Shown here piece by piece: positions 1-9,012 of a stretch of DNA of 46,375 nt (its first letter is position 1; each line of letters begins with the position of its first letter). Source of the stretch: an uncultured Chlamydiae bacterium. Lineage in GTDB: Bacteria > Chlamydiota > Chlamydiia > Chlamydiales > Rhabdochlamydiaceae. Below the pieces are notes generated by a model that saw nothing but the letters and a program-made list of their open reading frames with translations, did no database searches and was not told the DNA's origin. The stretch is taken from assembly GCA_945952445.1 (NCBI GenBank), contig CAMFIG010000013.1, positions 1 to 46,375 of the forward strand, in the 5' to 3' direction. The position numbers were made by a program, and so were the translations under genes.

Positions 1-52
1 AACGTAGCTATACAAGGACTCAATGATGAGATTTGTATAGGTTTTTAGAAGC

Positions 53-75
53 GGCTCTTGAATCAAGAGCCTTTT
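53..75 (+). terminator. Rho-independent terminator of an upstream gene
   Basis: An 8-bp perfect stem (GGCTCTTG / CAAGAGCC) with a 3-nt loop is followed directly by TTTT and a pyrimidine-rich stretch on the plus strand. It would end a plus-strand gene lying before the window. In the other direction no U-tract follows the stem. Confidence 0.6.
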
Positions 76-85
76 CCTCTCTCCT

Positions 86-433
86 CTATCGAGTAGAGTC
101 GGATAAAAATCGTTCGAGATTTTTCAAAGCGTCTTTTAAGGCTGTGATATAAGCGATTCTTTGCAGCTCCTTGTGCATTGTAGGCACTTCTGTAAGGTCG
201 ATAATAGCTGCTTTTAGGGGAGCTTCCCATCTTTCAATATGTCTATGGTGCTCATTGATGATTTCGATGAGCTGCTCAGCGAACCGGTTGAGCTCATTTT
301 GTTTAATCGAATAATGTGGGTCTTTATTTGCTTTGTGGATCAATGACTCAATTTTGTCATGGATTTTCAGTATTCCTTTTTGTGAAGGACCTGCCTTCTC
401 TGGTACAAAAGAAAAATCTCTAGCAACACTCAT
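86..433 (-). CDS. Hypothetical helical protein, 115 aa
   Basis: I do not recognise this protein. It is charged and predominantly helical, with no signal peptide or membrane segment. The ATG at 433 is preceded by a good Shine-Dalgarno sequence (AGGAG about 6 nt upstream), which supports a real gene. Roughly residues 20-60 (the DKIESLIHKANKD area) and 70-110 look like amphipathic helices. It stands alone, separated by about 170 bp of AT-rich sequence from the YhcG remnant. It could be a small lineage-specific protein; no function can be assigned. Confidence 0.55.
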   Translation of the reverse strand: MSVARDFSFVPEKAGPSQKGILKIHDKIESLIHKANKDPHYSIKQNELNRFAEQLIEIINEHHRHIERWEAPLKAAIIDLTEVPTMHKELQRIAYITALKDALKNLERFLSDSTR

Positions 434-600
434 AATAACTCCTAAATAACTGTCTCTATTTTTATTATTATTAGTTTCAGATAATAATTCAATGTTAATT
501 TAGTTTTTTTAATTGTTGCTATAGATTTTGTAATAGAGTTGTGTTTCGCGGTTTTGACTATAGTGCGTTTCATATGACTTCATACGAAAATATTTTTTTC

Positions 601-849
601 TTAGACTTCGACAGGGTCTAAATATTCTTCTTGGGTATACCATTCCCTCATGGAAGGCTCTTTTAACTTCTCTAATAAGAGCAGGTTATGCCACCAAGGT
701 AATTGTGTAAGCACTGCTTGCACAATTTGGGCATCAGGGTAAACTTCCGCAAATTTCCTCATGTATTTTAGATTTCGAGCTGAAAAGCCAGATACTCCTG
801 GGAAATCGGAGGTCAAATCCTTTGCCACTTGCTCAATAATTTTGGACAC
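601..849 (-). pseudogene. Fragment of a YhcG/DUF1016-type protein
   Basis: The translation carries the conserved core of the DUF1016 N-terminal domain: FPGVSGFSARNLKYMRKFAE followed by QIVQAVLTQLPWWHNLLLLEKL. Complete family members run to about 340 residues and end in a PD-(D/E)XK nuclease-like domain. Here only about 82 residues remain. The usual N-terminal 30-40 residues are missing, and the frame stops soon after the conserved REWY, so the nuclease part is gone. The only start is a GTG with no obvious ribosome site. The fragment abuts a dead transposase end at 851-977, consistent with disruption by an insertion sequence. I call it a relic. Confidence 0.75.
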
Positions 850-850
850 A

Positions 851-977
851 TGATTTGTGGTATCAGGTAGCTTGCTTCTGAAGAAAGCTGCTGGCGCACA
901 TGGTATGTGCGAAGCTTACCATAGACTTGGGACATGAATCTCTTCAGTTTGAACGCTTCAAGCAACTCAACTAAAAG
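851..977 (+). mobile_element. Relic of a transposase C-terminus (same element as at 9404-9606)
   Basis: Read on the plus strand, this stretch gives DLWYQVACF-stop-RKLLAHMVCAKL followed by TIDLGHESLQFERFKQLN and a stop. It aligns codon by codon with the relic at about 9460-9590 (RKLLTHTVYVKIARDLGHAP). The likely right tips also match (ACTAAAAGTTACAA here, ATTAAAAGTTGCAC there). From memory of the family the sequence resembles IS982/IS4-like DDE transposase C-termini; the family name is tentative. An in-frame stop shows it is dead. It lies between the YhcG fragment and the glmS 3' end. Confidence 0.65.
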
Positions 978-994
978 TTACAATAAGAATTCTG

Positions 995-2827
995 TCATTC
1001 TACCGTCACGGATTTTGCAAGGTTTCTAGGTTGGTCAATATCCGTTTTTCTCTCTAAAGCTACATAGTAAGCAAATAGCTGCAAGGCTATCGTAAGTAAT
1101 ATTGGAGATAGAGCATCTGATGTCTTTGGGATCCATAGGATGTCATCGGAAAAAGGTGCAAAGTCTTTTGCGAATTTCTCCCATCCGATTGCAATAATGG
1201 GAGATCCGCGCGCTTTGCTTTCCATGAGATTGCTCATTATTTTGGACTGCATTTTTTCATTGGCTAAAAGCACGACGACGGGCATTGTTTCGGAAAGAAG
1301 GGCTATCGGACCATGCTTCATCTCTCCGGCTGGATAGCCTACAGCGTTGATATAGGCGATCTCCTTGAGTTTGAGGGCGCCTTCTAAAGCAATAGGGTAT
1401 AGGATATCCCTTCCCAAAAAATACATGTGTTCGCAATGTGCATGTTTTTTGGCTGTTTGCTCTATGTTTTTTTTGTGAAGAAAAAGATCGTAGACTTGAG
1501 CGGGGAGTTCTAATAGCTGTTTTAATGCGATCCTTCCTTGATTGAAGGGCATCCTTTCTTTTTTCCTAGCTAGCAAGAGTGAAAGTAGGTAAAGGACTGT
1601 AAGTTGGGATGTGAATGTCTTTGTAGAAGCGACGGAGACCTCAGATCCTGCATGAAGGAAGATAGTGGCATCTGCTTCTCTTGCAAGAGTTGATCCTGGC
1701 ACGTTGCATAAGGCAAGGACTTTGCCTTTTTGTGATTTGACTTGGCGCACGGCGGCGATCGTATCGGCGGTTTCTCCCGATTGGCTTAGTGCGATGACAA
1801 GAGAGTTGCCCGGCAGTATTGTTTTCTTGTATCGATATTCGGAGGCTATTTCTGCTTTGGTGAAGATCTCGGGCCCATTTTCAAAGAGATAAAGAGCTGT
1901 GTAAGCTGCATGCCAAGAAGTGCCACAGGCAACGAGGATGATATGGTCGATTTGCGATAGGTCTCCAAGAGGAGATAGCTCGGGAAAAACAGCGGTATTT
2001 TCTTCGACATTGTAGCGTCCTTTCATCGCATTTAGGATGGTGTTGGACTGTTCGAAAATTTCTTTTAGCATGTAATGCGGGAATGACTCTTTGGATAGAG
2101 AATAAGGGGTCAGGCGGAGATCTGTAGGGGATTTTGCAGTAGAAATCCCTTCGCGGTTAAAAAACTTTGGAGGGTGCCCCTGTTCTAAAAGGGCGATTTC
2201 TCTTTCGGAGAGGATATATAATTCTAAGGTTTTTTCTGCAAGGGCTGTAGGATCAGAAGCGATAAAGGTTTCCTGGGTTTTTGGATCGAAGCCTACGATG
2301 AGAGGGCTCGTCTCGGCAGAGACGAGGATATGATGAGGGTGGTTTTTATGGATTACAGCGACAGCAAAAGAGCCTTCCAGATCTCGAAAGGCTTGGACAG
2401 CAGCTTGCAAGAGATCGCCTTGATAGTAGAAGGCGATCAGATGTGCGATTGTTTCCGTGTCGGTCTGAGAGGAGAACGGTTCTTGAGAGAGCTTTTCTTT
2501 GATGGCAGAGTAGTTTTCTATGACTCCATTATGGACGACAGCTACTGTGTTTTTGGGGTCGAGCTGAGGGTGGGCGTTGGCTGAGGTAGGTCTTCCATGG
2601 GTAGCCCAGCGAGTGTGCGCTATGGCAGAAGAGAGTTTAGGATAGTCTTTGGGAAGAGACTGGATCAAAGCATCTACTTTTCCAACTTGTTTGCAGAGAA
2701 AGATTTCTCCTGAGTAAATTCCTGCAATGCCGGCAGAATCATAGCCTCGATACTCTAGTTTTTTTAAGCCTTCTAGACAAACGGCAATTGCATCTTTGGG
2801 GCCGAGATAGCCAAAAATTCCGCACAT
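995..2827 (-). CDS. glmS: Glutamine-fructose-6-phosphate aminotransferase (isomerizing)
   Basis: This cytoplasmic enzyme makes glucosamine-6-phosphate from fructose-6-phosphate and glutamine, the first step to UDP-GlcNAc for peptidoglycan, lipid A and amino-sugar polymers. The N-terminus MCGIFGYLG gives Cys2 (Cys1 after Met removal) as the glutaminase nucleophile. The glutaminase domain (about 1-230, with YRGYDSAGI and AHTRWATHGRP) is followed by two SIS domains (about 280-430 and 455-600, with CGTSWHAA, SQSGETADT and GRDILYPIALEGALKLKE), ending in AKSVTVE as the family does. Its 610 residues are full length. It is transcribed away from the Hpt-receiver gene and lies near the pel genes, whose polymer is built from HexNAc. 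I see no glmS ribozyme upstream. Confidence 0.97.
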   Translation of the reverse strand: MCGIFGYLGPKDAIAVCLEGLKKLEYRGYDSAGIAGIYSGEIFLCKQVGKVDALIQSLPKDYPKLSSAIAHTRWATHGRPTSANAHPQLDPKNTVAVVHNGVIENYSAIKEKLSQEPFSSQTDTETIAHLIAFYYQGDLLQAAVQAFRDLEGSFAVAVIHKNHPHHILVSAETSPLIVGFDPKTQETFIASDPTALAEKTLELYILSEREIALLEQGHPPKFFNREGISTAKSPTDLRLTPYSLSKESFPHYMLKEIFEQSNTILNAMKGRYNVEENTAVFPELSPLGDLSQIDHIILVACGTSWHAAYTALYLFENGPEIFTKAEIASEYRYKKTILPGNSLVIALSQSGETADTIAAVRQVKSQKGKVLALCNVPGSTLAREADATIFLHAGSEVSVASTKTFTSQLTVLYLLSLLLARKKERMPFNQGRIALKQLLELPAQVYDLFLHKKNIEQTAKKHAHCEHMYFLGRDILYPIALEGALKLKEIAYINAVGYPAGEMKHGPIALLSETMPVVVLLANEKMQSKIMSNLMESKARGSPIIAIGWEKFAKDFAPFSDDILWIPKTSDALSPILLTIALQLFAYYVALERKTDIDQPRNLAKSVTVE

Positions 2828-2936
2828 AGATTTCCTTGAATCTGTTTAGTTTAGTAGAACACGGCAAGAGAAAAATATCAAATTTTTTGTTTTAGTTTAA
2901 TTGTGGAGTAGTTACTTTGATCCTTAGGAGAGTGCT

Positions 2937-3641
2937 ATGAGTTTTGAACATCCTATTTTAGCGGAATATAGAAAACGGATTCCAGAAAAAGTTAAGGTGC
3001 TGGAGCTGGCCATTCGAGATGTGCAAAAGGAGTGCTCTATCCAAAACTTGCAAAACCTCCGTAAGGAAGTCCATAAATTATGCGGCAATTCCGGAGTTTA
3101 TGGGTACCATGCTGTCAGTAAGTTGTGTAAGCAATTAGAAGTCGATCTTCTCGAAAAGATGGAAAACGTTCATGTTGTAAAGCCCGATGCGGTATGGGTG
3201 CATTCTTTAGATGGATTTCTAAGTCAGATCAAAGAGGGATTTTCTTGGAAAGAGGAAAAAAGCGTGAAAACAGAAAAAAAACAGGTAGTCATTGTCGATG
3301 ATGATGCGGATATTCTAGCTTTGTTGTTGTATGAATTCCAGGAACTGGGCTTTGAAGTCAAACAATATAAAACAGGAAAAGAAGCCCTGGATTTTTTGTC
3401 GGTAGAAGAAAATCTTGCCAATGTCTCTTTACTGGTTTTAGATCGGATCTTGCCCGATATGGATGGCCTCGATATTTTGCGTCAGATAAAACTACCTGGC
3501 AAGGTCCCGGTCTTGGTAGTGTCTGTGCTTTCGGCTGAAAGCGATGTGATAGAGGGCTTACAAAGCGGGGCTGTCGATTATATCACCAAGCCATTTAGCG
3601 TATTTTTACTCATGCAAAAGGCGTTGAATCTCTTGAAGTGA
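2937..3641 (+). CDS. Hpt-receiver two-domain phosphorelay protein
   Basis: The 234-residue protein begins with an Hpt-like helical domain (about 1-105) carrying EVHKLCGNSGVYG, which fits the HxLxGxS/AxxxG phosphotransfer motif with His46. A CheY-like receiver follows (about 115-234): acidic cluster Asp121-123, phospho-acceptor Asp169 in LVLDRILPDMDG, and Lys218 in DYITKPF. No DNA-binding or enzymatic output domain is present, so it probably acts inside a phosphorelay. The start has a strong ribosome site (TTAGGAGA). In the ancestral layout its last ~32 nt overlapped the 3' end of pelG on the other strand, as the copy at 9616-9657 shows. I infer that it works with the kinase at 23599 and the regulator at 26693. 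Confidence 0.9.
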   Translation: MSFEHPILAEYRKRIPEKVKVLELAIRDVQKECSIQNLQNLRKEVHKLCGNSGVYGYHAVSKLCKQLEVDLLEKMENVHVVKPDAVWVHSLDGFLSQIKEGFSWKEEKSVKTEKKQVVIVDDDADILALLLYEFQELGFEVKQYKTGKEALDFLSVEENLANVSLLVLDRILPDMDGLDILRQIKLPGKVPVLVVSVLSAESDVIEGLQSGAVDYITKPFSVFLLMQKALNLLK

Positions 3642-3710
3642 TCCTGACATCTTCTTTAGGACTTGCCATGTGAAGCTGGATCTTAAGATGCTTGGCAAGG
3701 CAGTAGCCAA
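3600..3710. repeat. Left direct repeat flanking the Rhs island
   Basis: Positions 3600-3672 match 9616-9688 at 72 of 73 bases. The copy holds the end of the Hpt-receiver gene plus the first part of the pelG 3' end read backwards. Further on, 3691-3710 matches 9783-9801 with one indel (CAAGGCAGTAGCCAA is shared), so this copy once carried at least ~186 bp but lost about 94 bp of pelG sequence, now replaced by 18 nt. The pelG part here is a non-functional remnant; the intact pelG is at the right repeat. Confidence 0.9.
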
Positions 3711-4110
3711 TAGAGGCATTTCATCCTATGTTTTTCAATCTTCACTAGCTCTAACTCCATGATCTGTTATAGAAGCACTATTCTTATTCACAAACTGTTC
3801 CACTTGGGCAAAGATGCCTTTTGCCTTCAGGGAAAAGAGAAGGATTAGATGGTAATTCTAAACTTTGCGTGGTTTTTTTGCATGAGTTCTTCCAGTTTTG
3901 GATATTGCTAGAAATTAGAGCCAATTGTTCATGAGTAGTCATAAAAACTCCATTATTTACACTAAAAGATCTTGGCATCGCAGTATAGCAAGTAGTGAAT
4001 TGAACAACAACCGTATTTCAAAAGATTCATACATAACCTGTCTTTAATTTCGCTAGCTTTACAAAAAAATATTAATCCCATACGATCGCAAACTTCTTTT
4101 TGAGGTTTCT
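3642..4110. other. Island left end, mostly non-coding
   Basis: Apart from the repeat remnant (to 3710) and one possible small ORF (3784-3942, minus), this stretch is AT-rich and holds no recognisable gene. It presumably contains the promoter of the Rhs gene, but I could not pick out a convincing -35/-10 pair. The sequence TTTTTGAGGTTTCT just before 4111 supplies the Rhs ribosome site. Confidence 0.5.
3784..3942 (-). CDS. Possible small protein, 52 aa
   Basis: The ATG at 3942 has a well placed GGAG about 6 nt upstream and opens a 52-codon frame starting MTTHEQLALISSNIQNW and ending CPSGTVCE. A longer version could start at 3978. It is unrecognised, has no membrane segment, and is read divergently from the Rhs gene. 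It could be an accessory gene of the toxin island or chance coding; the ribosome site is the only positive evidence. Confidence 0.3.
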   Translation of the reverse strand: MTTHEQLALISSNIQNWKNSCKKTTQSLELPSNPSLFPEGKRHLCPSGTVCE

Positions 4111-7100
4111 ATGCGCTGGCTGCTTCTTTTCACTTTCAGTTTTAAGCTTTTTGCAGGATCATTTGATGATGTTACTCCTTCGAGCTCTGAAGAGATCCTC
4201 TCTTTAACTACTGACTTATTGGTTGATGGATTTGTTTCGGTTACTTCAGGACAAATCTCGATCTCTGAAGTTGATTTGACAGTAAGGGGGGCTCAAGATT
4301 TGGTCTTAAAAAGGACCTATGTACCACCTCGCATTTTTGGGCGTTACGATGATAAAGATAAAGCAGATCGTTTAGCCTTGGGTAAAGAGCTTTGTCAGCT
4401 TGAAACCAAGGGGTGGGTTGTTCATCCTCATCTTTGGGCTGGCTATAATCGCAATTCTAAATATTTTCAGATTCGTGATCCTCAAGGGTTTGTTTTGGAA
4501 TTTCAAATCCATGGCAACAAGGGAATTTTAAAAACAGCTTCTTATGGCTGTTCTAATTTAAGAGGAGAAAGACCTAGCAGTTCTGCAGATATTCGCAATA
4601 TTCAGTTTTTGGTCGAAGGGGACTTTGTTAAAGTTACTTGGCCTGATGGACTCATACGCTACTATTTAAGAAGCCGTCTGGAAACATACCATCTTGAGAA
4701 AGAGATTCTTCCCAATGGGAAAATGATTCGATATGAGTATGATTCTCAAGGTCTTTGTAAAATAGTATCTTCTGATCCAACAGGTAAGTTGATGTACGCC
4801 TCTATCGTAAAAGAGGGTAATGATCATCACTATGTAGGTTCTGACGGAAGAGAGGTTGATCTTATCTATGAAAGAAGAAAAATTAAGGGGAAGTATAAAA
4901 AGAAAGGATTTAAGGAAGCAGCAACCTTTCATTTTCCCGTAATGACTAGAGGATCTAATCCAAGCTATGTGAATACTGTCGGTTATAATGACAGAACCCT
5001 TCTCAATTGGTACGATTCGAAAAATTATCCTGTTTTGTGTACCTATTTCCAGAACAAAAATGTGCAAGCCCGCATTCAAACCTTCTCGAATCCGTCAGGT
5101 TCTTTTTCTTTTTCCTACGATCCAGCGATTCCTAGCCAAAAAGGGGGTTCTACAACTGTCACCCATCCTAATGGCGTACAAATGATCTATCGCTTCAATA
5201 AACTCCTACTTCTGGAAGCAATTGAAAATTGGTTTGCTGGCAAATTAATCAACAAGAAGGCTTTTGAGTATGATCACAAACAGCATATCAAAAGCATAGA
5301 AACTCTAGATGGAGATGGCAATCGTCTCATAACTAAACGATTTGAATGCGATGATACAGGAAATGCTACTCTAGAAAGGACAGAAGGAGATTTTGGGTCT
5401 TTTAATATCAAACGTAAATTCGATAAAAATCGCCTGGTCTTTGAAGAACACGATGATGGCCTACAATATGCATTTACCTATTTAGGCGATACGAGACTTG
5501 TTACATCCAAGACAACTCTGGAATCGGGGACCGAGCTTCGTAGAACACTCTATTCTTATGATGATGCTAATAATCTTGTTCAAGTGGAAGAGGAAGGTAA
5601 GACAAGAACAACCTACACGTTATACCAAACAGCTCCTCATTTGCACCGCATTGAATGGGAAGAGCAAAGAGATTGGGAAGGTGGACTGCTCTACAAGATT
5701 CATTATGGCTACGACCAATGGGGAAATACGAGCATAGAAGAGCATTTTGGATCAGATGGTAACTTGGCTTACACGATTCATCGAAATTACAATGCAAAAG
5801 GGGAGCTTCTCAGTGAGACCAACCCTCTTCATGAAACAGCTATTTACGAATATGACTTAAGAGGTAGGTGCTTTTATGAAGAACCTTTTTCTAATGGTTT
5901 AGTGATTCGTCGCACATTTGATAATAAAGGGCGTCTAACTCTTCTTCAAGAAGACGATCATGAGACACGATTTGACTATAACGCATCCGATGAGCTCATC
6001 AAAAAAGTCGACTATCTAGGGACTACAACGACATATCACTACCACCCAGTACATGGAAAACCAGATCGAATAGAAGAAGAATCTTCTGTAACTGAAATGA
6101 GTTATGATTCTTTTGGTCGTCCAGTTGTCACGATAGACTCAATGAATGCTAAGACGATAAAAAAGTACAATAGTTATGGAGATGTTGTTCAAATCACCTA
6201 TCCAGAAGGAGGCCAAGAGTCTTGTACCTACTATTCAAACGGGCTCCTTAAATCACATACAGACCCTGATGGTTTAATAACTACCTATAAATATGACGTT
6301 CTTGGCCGCAAAAAAGAACAAACAGTAGGAAAATTGGTCACTAGCTATGAATACGATGGGTATAACCTTTGTCGAACGATTGATTCTGCAGGCTTTTTCA
6401 CAACCTATAAATACGATTTCGCTGACAGAAAAATTGAAAAAAATCGAGAGGGTCGCATCACACGCTATGGATATGATTTCTTAGGCTTTCTAAACAAAGA
6501 AGAAAAAGGCGAACGCAAAACTGACTATATAAATGATACTTTAGGCAGAGTCCTCACAAAGTCCGTTGACGGTATTTTAGAAACTTCTTGGGAGTATGAT
6601 GCTGGGGGAAATATCGTCACTATCCAGCAAGGAGGAATGCGTCACTTCTCCTACGATTCTCATAATAGATGCAGAGAAAAAATCGATGAAGAAGGAAATA
6701 AAACGGTCATCTCCTACGAGAAAGGACCTAAATTCCTCATCAAGAAAATAACTGATCCGATGGGAATTGAAACAATTCTTACCTACAACCATAGAGAGCA
6801 GCTTTTAACAAAAGTGATAGATGGCCAAACCATTGAAGAGTTTGAATATGACCCACTTTTTCGACTACAAAGACAAGATCATATTCGTTTCGATCACACC
6901 CTAAACGGAAATAGAGAGCGGATGCAAGAAGCAGGTCACCGCACTACTTATTGGACTTATACGCCAGGCAATCTAACTCTCTCTAAACACAAGCCTGATG
7001 GAATCATCGTTTTATACCGCTATAACGAACAGCTCCTCCCAGAAAAAATTGGATCTCGTGAATTTCAATATGACCAGCTAGGTAGGATCATTGGGGGTAC

Positions 7101-8646
7101 AGGATTTTCTAGAATCCTTGATTCTTTTGGCAATATTTTGCGAGAAGAATGGTCGAATGGTCTCTGGATTGAAACAGACTACGATGAGCTGGATCGTCCT
7201 CTTGTGCGAAAGCTGCCAGATCACAGCCGAATTGAATATGAGTACTATGGGCCGTTTCTTAAAAAGGTATCTCGATTTTCTCCCAAAGGCGACGAGCTCT
7301 ACTCTCATATCTATGATGAGTATGATGCCAAAGGTAATCCAAGAATAGAAAAAGGGCTTTTTCAAACCACTTATGAATACGATAAAAAAGGGAGAAGAAT
7401 CAGCCAGGAAAATCCTTATTATTCTGAACTCATTGAATATAATCCTTCAGGGCACCTCGTACGAAAAGGAAATAGAACCTATACCTACGATTCTTTATCG
7501 CAAATGACTTTAGAGTCTGGCAAATTTACAGCTTACTATGATGTTCATTACAACCTAAAAAAACTCAATAACGAGTCGATCGAAGTCGATTTACTAGATC
7601 AAGTTGAAGGACTCCAGTATGATTTAAACGGCAACTTGATCAAGCCTGGGTTTGTTTATGATGAATTCGATCAGTTGATTGAAGCGGCAGGCGAGAGGTT
7701 TACCTATGACGCTCTCGGCAGAAGAATACAAAAAGGAAAAACTGCCTTTCTCTATATCGGCGAGGAAGAAATAGGGACATTCGAGCAAGGTGTAGCAAAA
7801 GAGCTCAAAATTCTAGGGAAAAACACACCCGTCGCTATTGAAATGAACCAAGTGCCCTATGCTCCGATTGTCGATGTGCAAGGGATAATACGGTCCCTAA
7901 TTGACCCACGCACCAAGGAAATCTTCAACCAAAATGATTGCGATGCGTTTGGAATGGGCTTATCTGAAGAGATCCCTTATGCTTATGTGGGAAAAAGATA
8001 CGATCCAAAAACAGGGTTGCTCTATTTTGGAAAACGCTATTACGACCCAACTTTTAGAAGATGGTTGACTCCTGATCCAATCGGATCTTCTAATCACTCA
8101 AATCTATATCAATATCTTTTTAATAATCCTTATTTATACCAAGATAACAATGGGGAGTTTGCTTTTGTAATTCCTCTTTTATTTTGGGGTGCAGAGCTAG
8201 CCCTACCCACTATATCTGCTTGCATTACTGCGATTACATATACTGCAGCAGCTAGCGCCGTTGCTTATGGCGGTTATAAACTCGTGGAAACGTTCAATGA
8301 TCGGGGATACCCTTCTATGGGCAATTATTATTCGGAGGATTTAATTCCTAACATCTCTTGGAAAAATACCAATCCTTTCGAGGGACCAGTTGATGGAGAA
8401 GTCTTAGTTGGAGACGCCGAAGGCAATATTATTCCTGTGCCTACCGGATATCAATTAGGAGGCTCTAAAGATGGAAAATGCATCCAACAAAAAGACAAAG
8501 ATGGAAAAGCAACTGGCATCAGAAAAGACGGTAAAGGACATCCTCCCAGTCCAGTTCATGAAGACCCTCGCTCTCAAAAGCCCCATGCTCATGTGCCTGG
8601 AGTAACGAATCCAGACGGAACTCCGTGGTTACCAATCTACTATTAG
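4111..8646 (+). CDS. Exported Rhs/YD-repeat polymorphic toxin, 1511 aa
   Basis: Residues 1-16 (MRWLLLFTFSFKLFAG) form a Sec signal peptide. From about 230 to 1320 the protein is a long series of YD repeats (for example YDSFGRPVVTID, YDVLGRKKEQTVG, YEYDKKGRRISQE), the fold that makes the Rhs cocoon. The core closes near residue 1321 with DPIGSSNHSNLYQYLFNNP, the classic Rhs boundary motif. The remaining ~160 residues are the variable tip: a hydrophobic stretch (about 1348-1392) and then a basic, His-containing domain with HPPSPVHEDPRSQKPHAHVPG near the end. That tip resembles predicted polymorphic-toxin domains, but I cannot name its activity. No VgrG or PAAR partner is nearby, so export by Sec is likely. 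A small probable immunity gene follows 15 bp downstream. The whole gene lies between two direct repeats. Confidence 0.93.
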   Translation: MRWLLLFTFSFKLFAGSFDDVTPSSSEEILSLTTDLLVDGFVSVTSGQISISEVDLTVRGAQDLVLKRTYVPPRIFGRYDDKDKADRLALGKELCQLETKGWVVHPHLWAGYNRNSKYFQIRDPQGFVLEFQIHGNKGILKTASYGCSNLRGERPSSSADIRNIQFLVEGDFVKVTWPDGLIRYYLRSRLETYHLEKEILPNGKMIRYEYDSQGLCKIVSSDPTGKLMYASIVKEGNDHHYVGSDGREVDLIYERRKIKGKYKKKGFKEAATFHFPVMTRGSNPSYVNTVGYNDRTLLNWYDSKNYPVLCTYFQNKNVQARIQTFSNPSGSFSFSYDPAIPSQKGGSTTVTHPNGVQMIYRFNKLLLLEAIENWFAGKLINKKAFEYDHKQHIKSIETLDGDGNRLITKRFECDDTGNATLERTEGDFGSFNIKRKFDKNRLVFEEHDDGLQYAFTYLGDTRLVTSKTTLESGTELRRTLYSYDDANNLVQVEEEGKTRTTYTLYQTAPHLHRIEWEEQRDWEGGLLYKIHYGYDQWGNTSIEEHFGSDGNLAYTIHRNYNAKGELLSETNPLHETAIYEYDLRGRCFYEEPFSNGLVIRRTFDNKGRLTLLQEDDHETRFDYNASDELIKKVDYLGTTTTYHYHPVHGKPDRIEEESSVTEMSYDSFGRPVVTIDSMNAKTIKKYNSYGDVVQITYPEGGQESCTYYSNGLLKSHTDPDGLITTYKYDVLGRKKEQTVGKLVTSYEYDGYNLCRTIDSAGFFTTYKYDFADRKIEKNREGRITRYGYDFLGFLNKEEKGERKTDYINDTLGRVLTKSVDGILETSWEYDAGGNIVTIQQGGMRHFSYDSHNRCREKIDEEGNKTVISYEKGPKFLIKKITDPMGIETILTYNHREQLLTKVIDGQTIEEFEYDPLFRLQRQDHIRFDHTLNGNRERMQEAGHRTTYWTYTPGNLTLSKHKPDGIIVLYRYNEQLLPEKIGSREFQYDQLGRIIGGTGFSRILDSFGNILREEWSNGLWIETDYDELDRPLVRKLPDHSRIEYEYYGPFLKKVSRFSPKGDELYSHIYDEYDAKGNPRIEKGLFQTTYEYDKKGRRISQENPYYSELIEYNPSGHLVRKGNRTYTYDSLSQMTLESGKFTAYYDVHYNLKKLNNESIEVDLLDQVEGLQYDLNGNLIKPGFVYDEFDQLIEAAGERFTYDALGRRIQKGKTAFLYIGEEEIGTFEQGVAKELKILGKNTPVAIEMNQVPYAPIVDVQGIIRSLIDPRTKEIFNQNDCDAFGMGLSEEIPYAYVGKRYDPKTGLLYFGKRYYDPTFRRWLTPDPIGSSNHSNLYQYLFNNPYLYQDNNGEFAFVIPLLFWGAELALPTISACITAITYTAAASAVAYGGYKLVETFNDRGYPSMGNYYSEDLIPNISWKNTNPFEGPVDGEVLVGDAEGNIIPVPTGYQLGGSKDGKCIQQKDKDGKATGIRKDGKGHPPSPVHEDPRSQKPHAHVPGVTNPDGTPWLPIYY

Positions 8647-8661
8647 AGGATCAAATAGTTT

Positions 8662-8928
8662 ATGACAAATAGAGAAACCAATTTATTTACGTGGAATGAT
8701 CTTATAGTAATTAAGTATAACGCACCTTCTCCCTATCCTTCAGGAAAAATAGCGGTAGTATGCGGAATGGAACAGGTTAAGTCTGAAAAACTATCCAAAG
8801 AATTTAACATTCGTATTGGGGATTGGCTATATACAATAGAATTTGGCGATGGCAGCTCTATTGAAATCCCTGAGTCATATCTAGAAAAATATATTAAATC
8901 GGAAAACGACGATGAAAATAAAAATTAG
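8662..8928 (+). CDS. Probable immunity protein for the Rhs toxin
   Basis: This 88-residue acidic protein lies 15 bp after the Rhs stop in the same direction, with an AGAGGA ribosome site. It has no signal peptide or membrane segment, so it would act in the cytoplasm. The pattern of an N-terminal beta strand (LIVIKYNAPSPYPSGKIAVV), a central GDWLYTIEFGDGSSIEIPE strand pair and a charged tail resembles small beta-rich immunity proteins of polymorphic toxin loci (Imm31-like is a guess). The immunity role is inferred from size, position and linkage. Confidence 0.7.
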   Translation: MTNRETNLFTWNDLIVIKYNAPSPYPSGKIAVVCGMEQVKSEKLSKEFNIRIGDWLYTIEFGDGSSIEIPESYLEKYIKSENDDENKN

Positions 8929-9012
8929 GGGCAAATGCCCCAAGCCTTAGTCGTTTATCACTACTCTTCCAGAGGATCTATCTGAAATGCCATCCAAAAA
9001 GTCGATTGTTTA

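Noticed and set aside
2828-2936. A glmS ribozyme or riboswitch in the glmS leader
   Set aside because: The 109-bp divergent spacer is too short and AT-rich and has none of the conserved ribozyme core.
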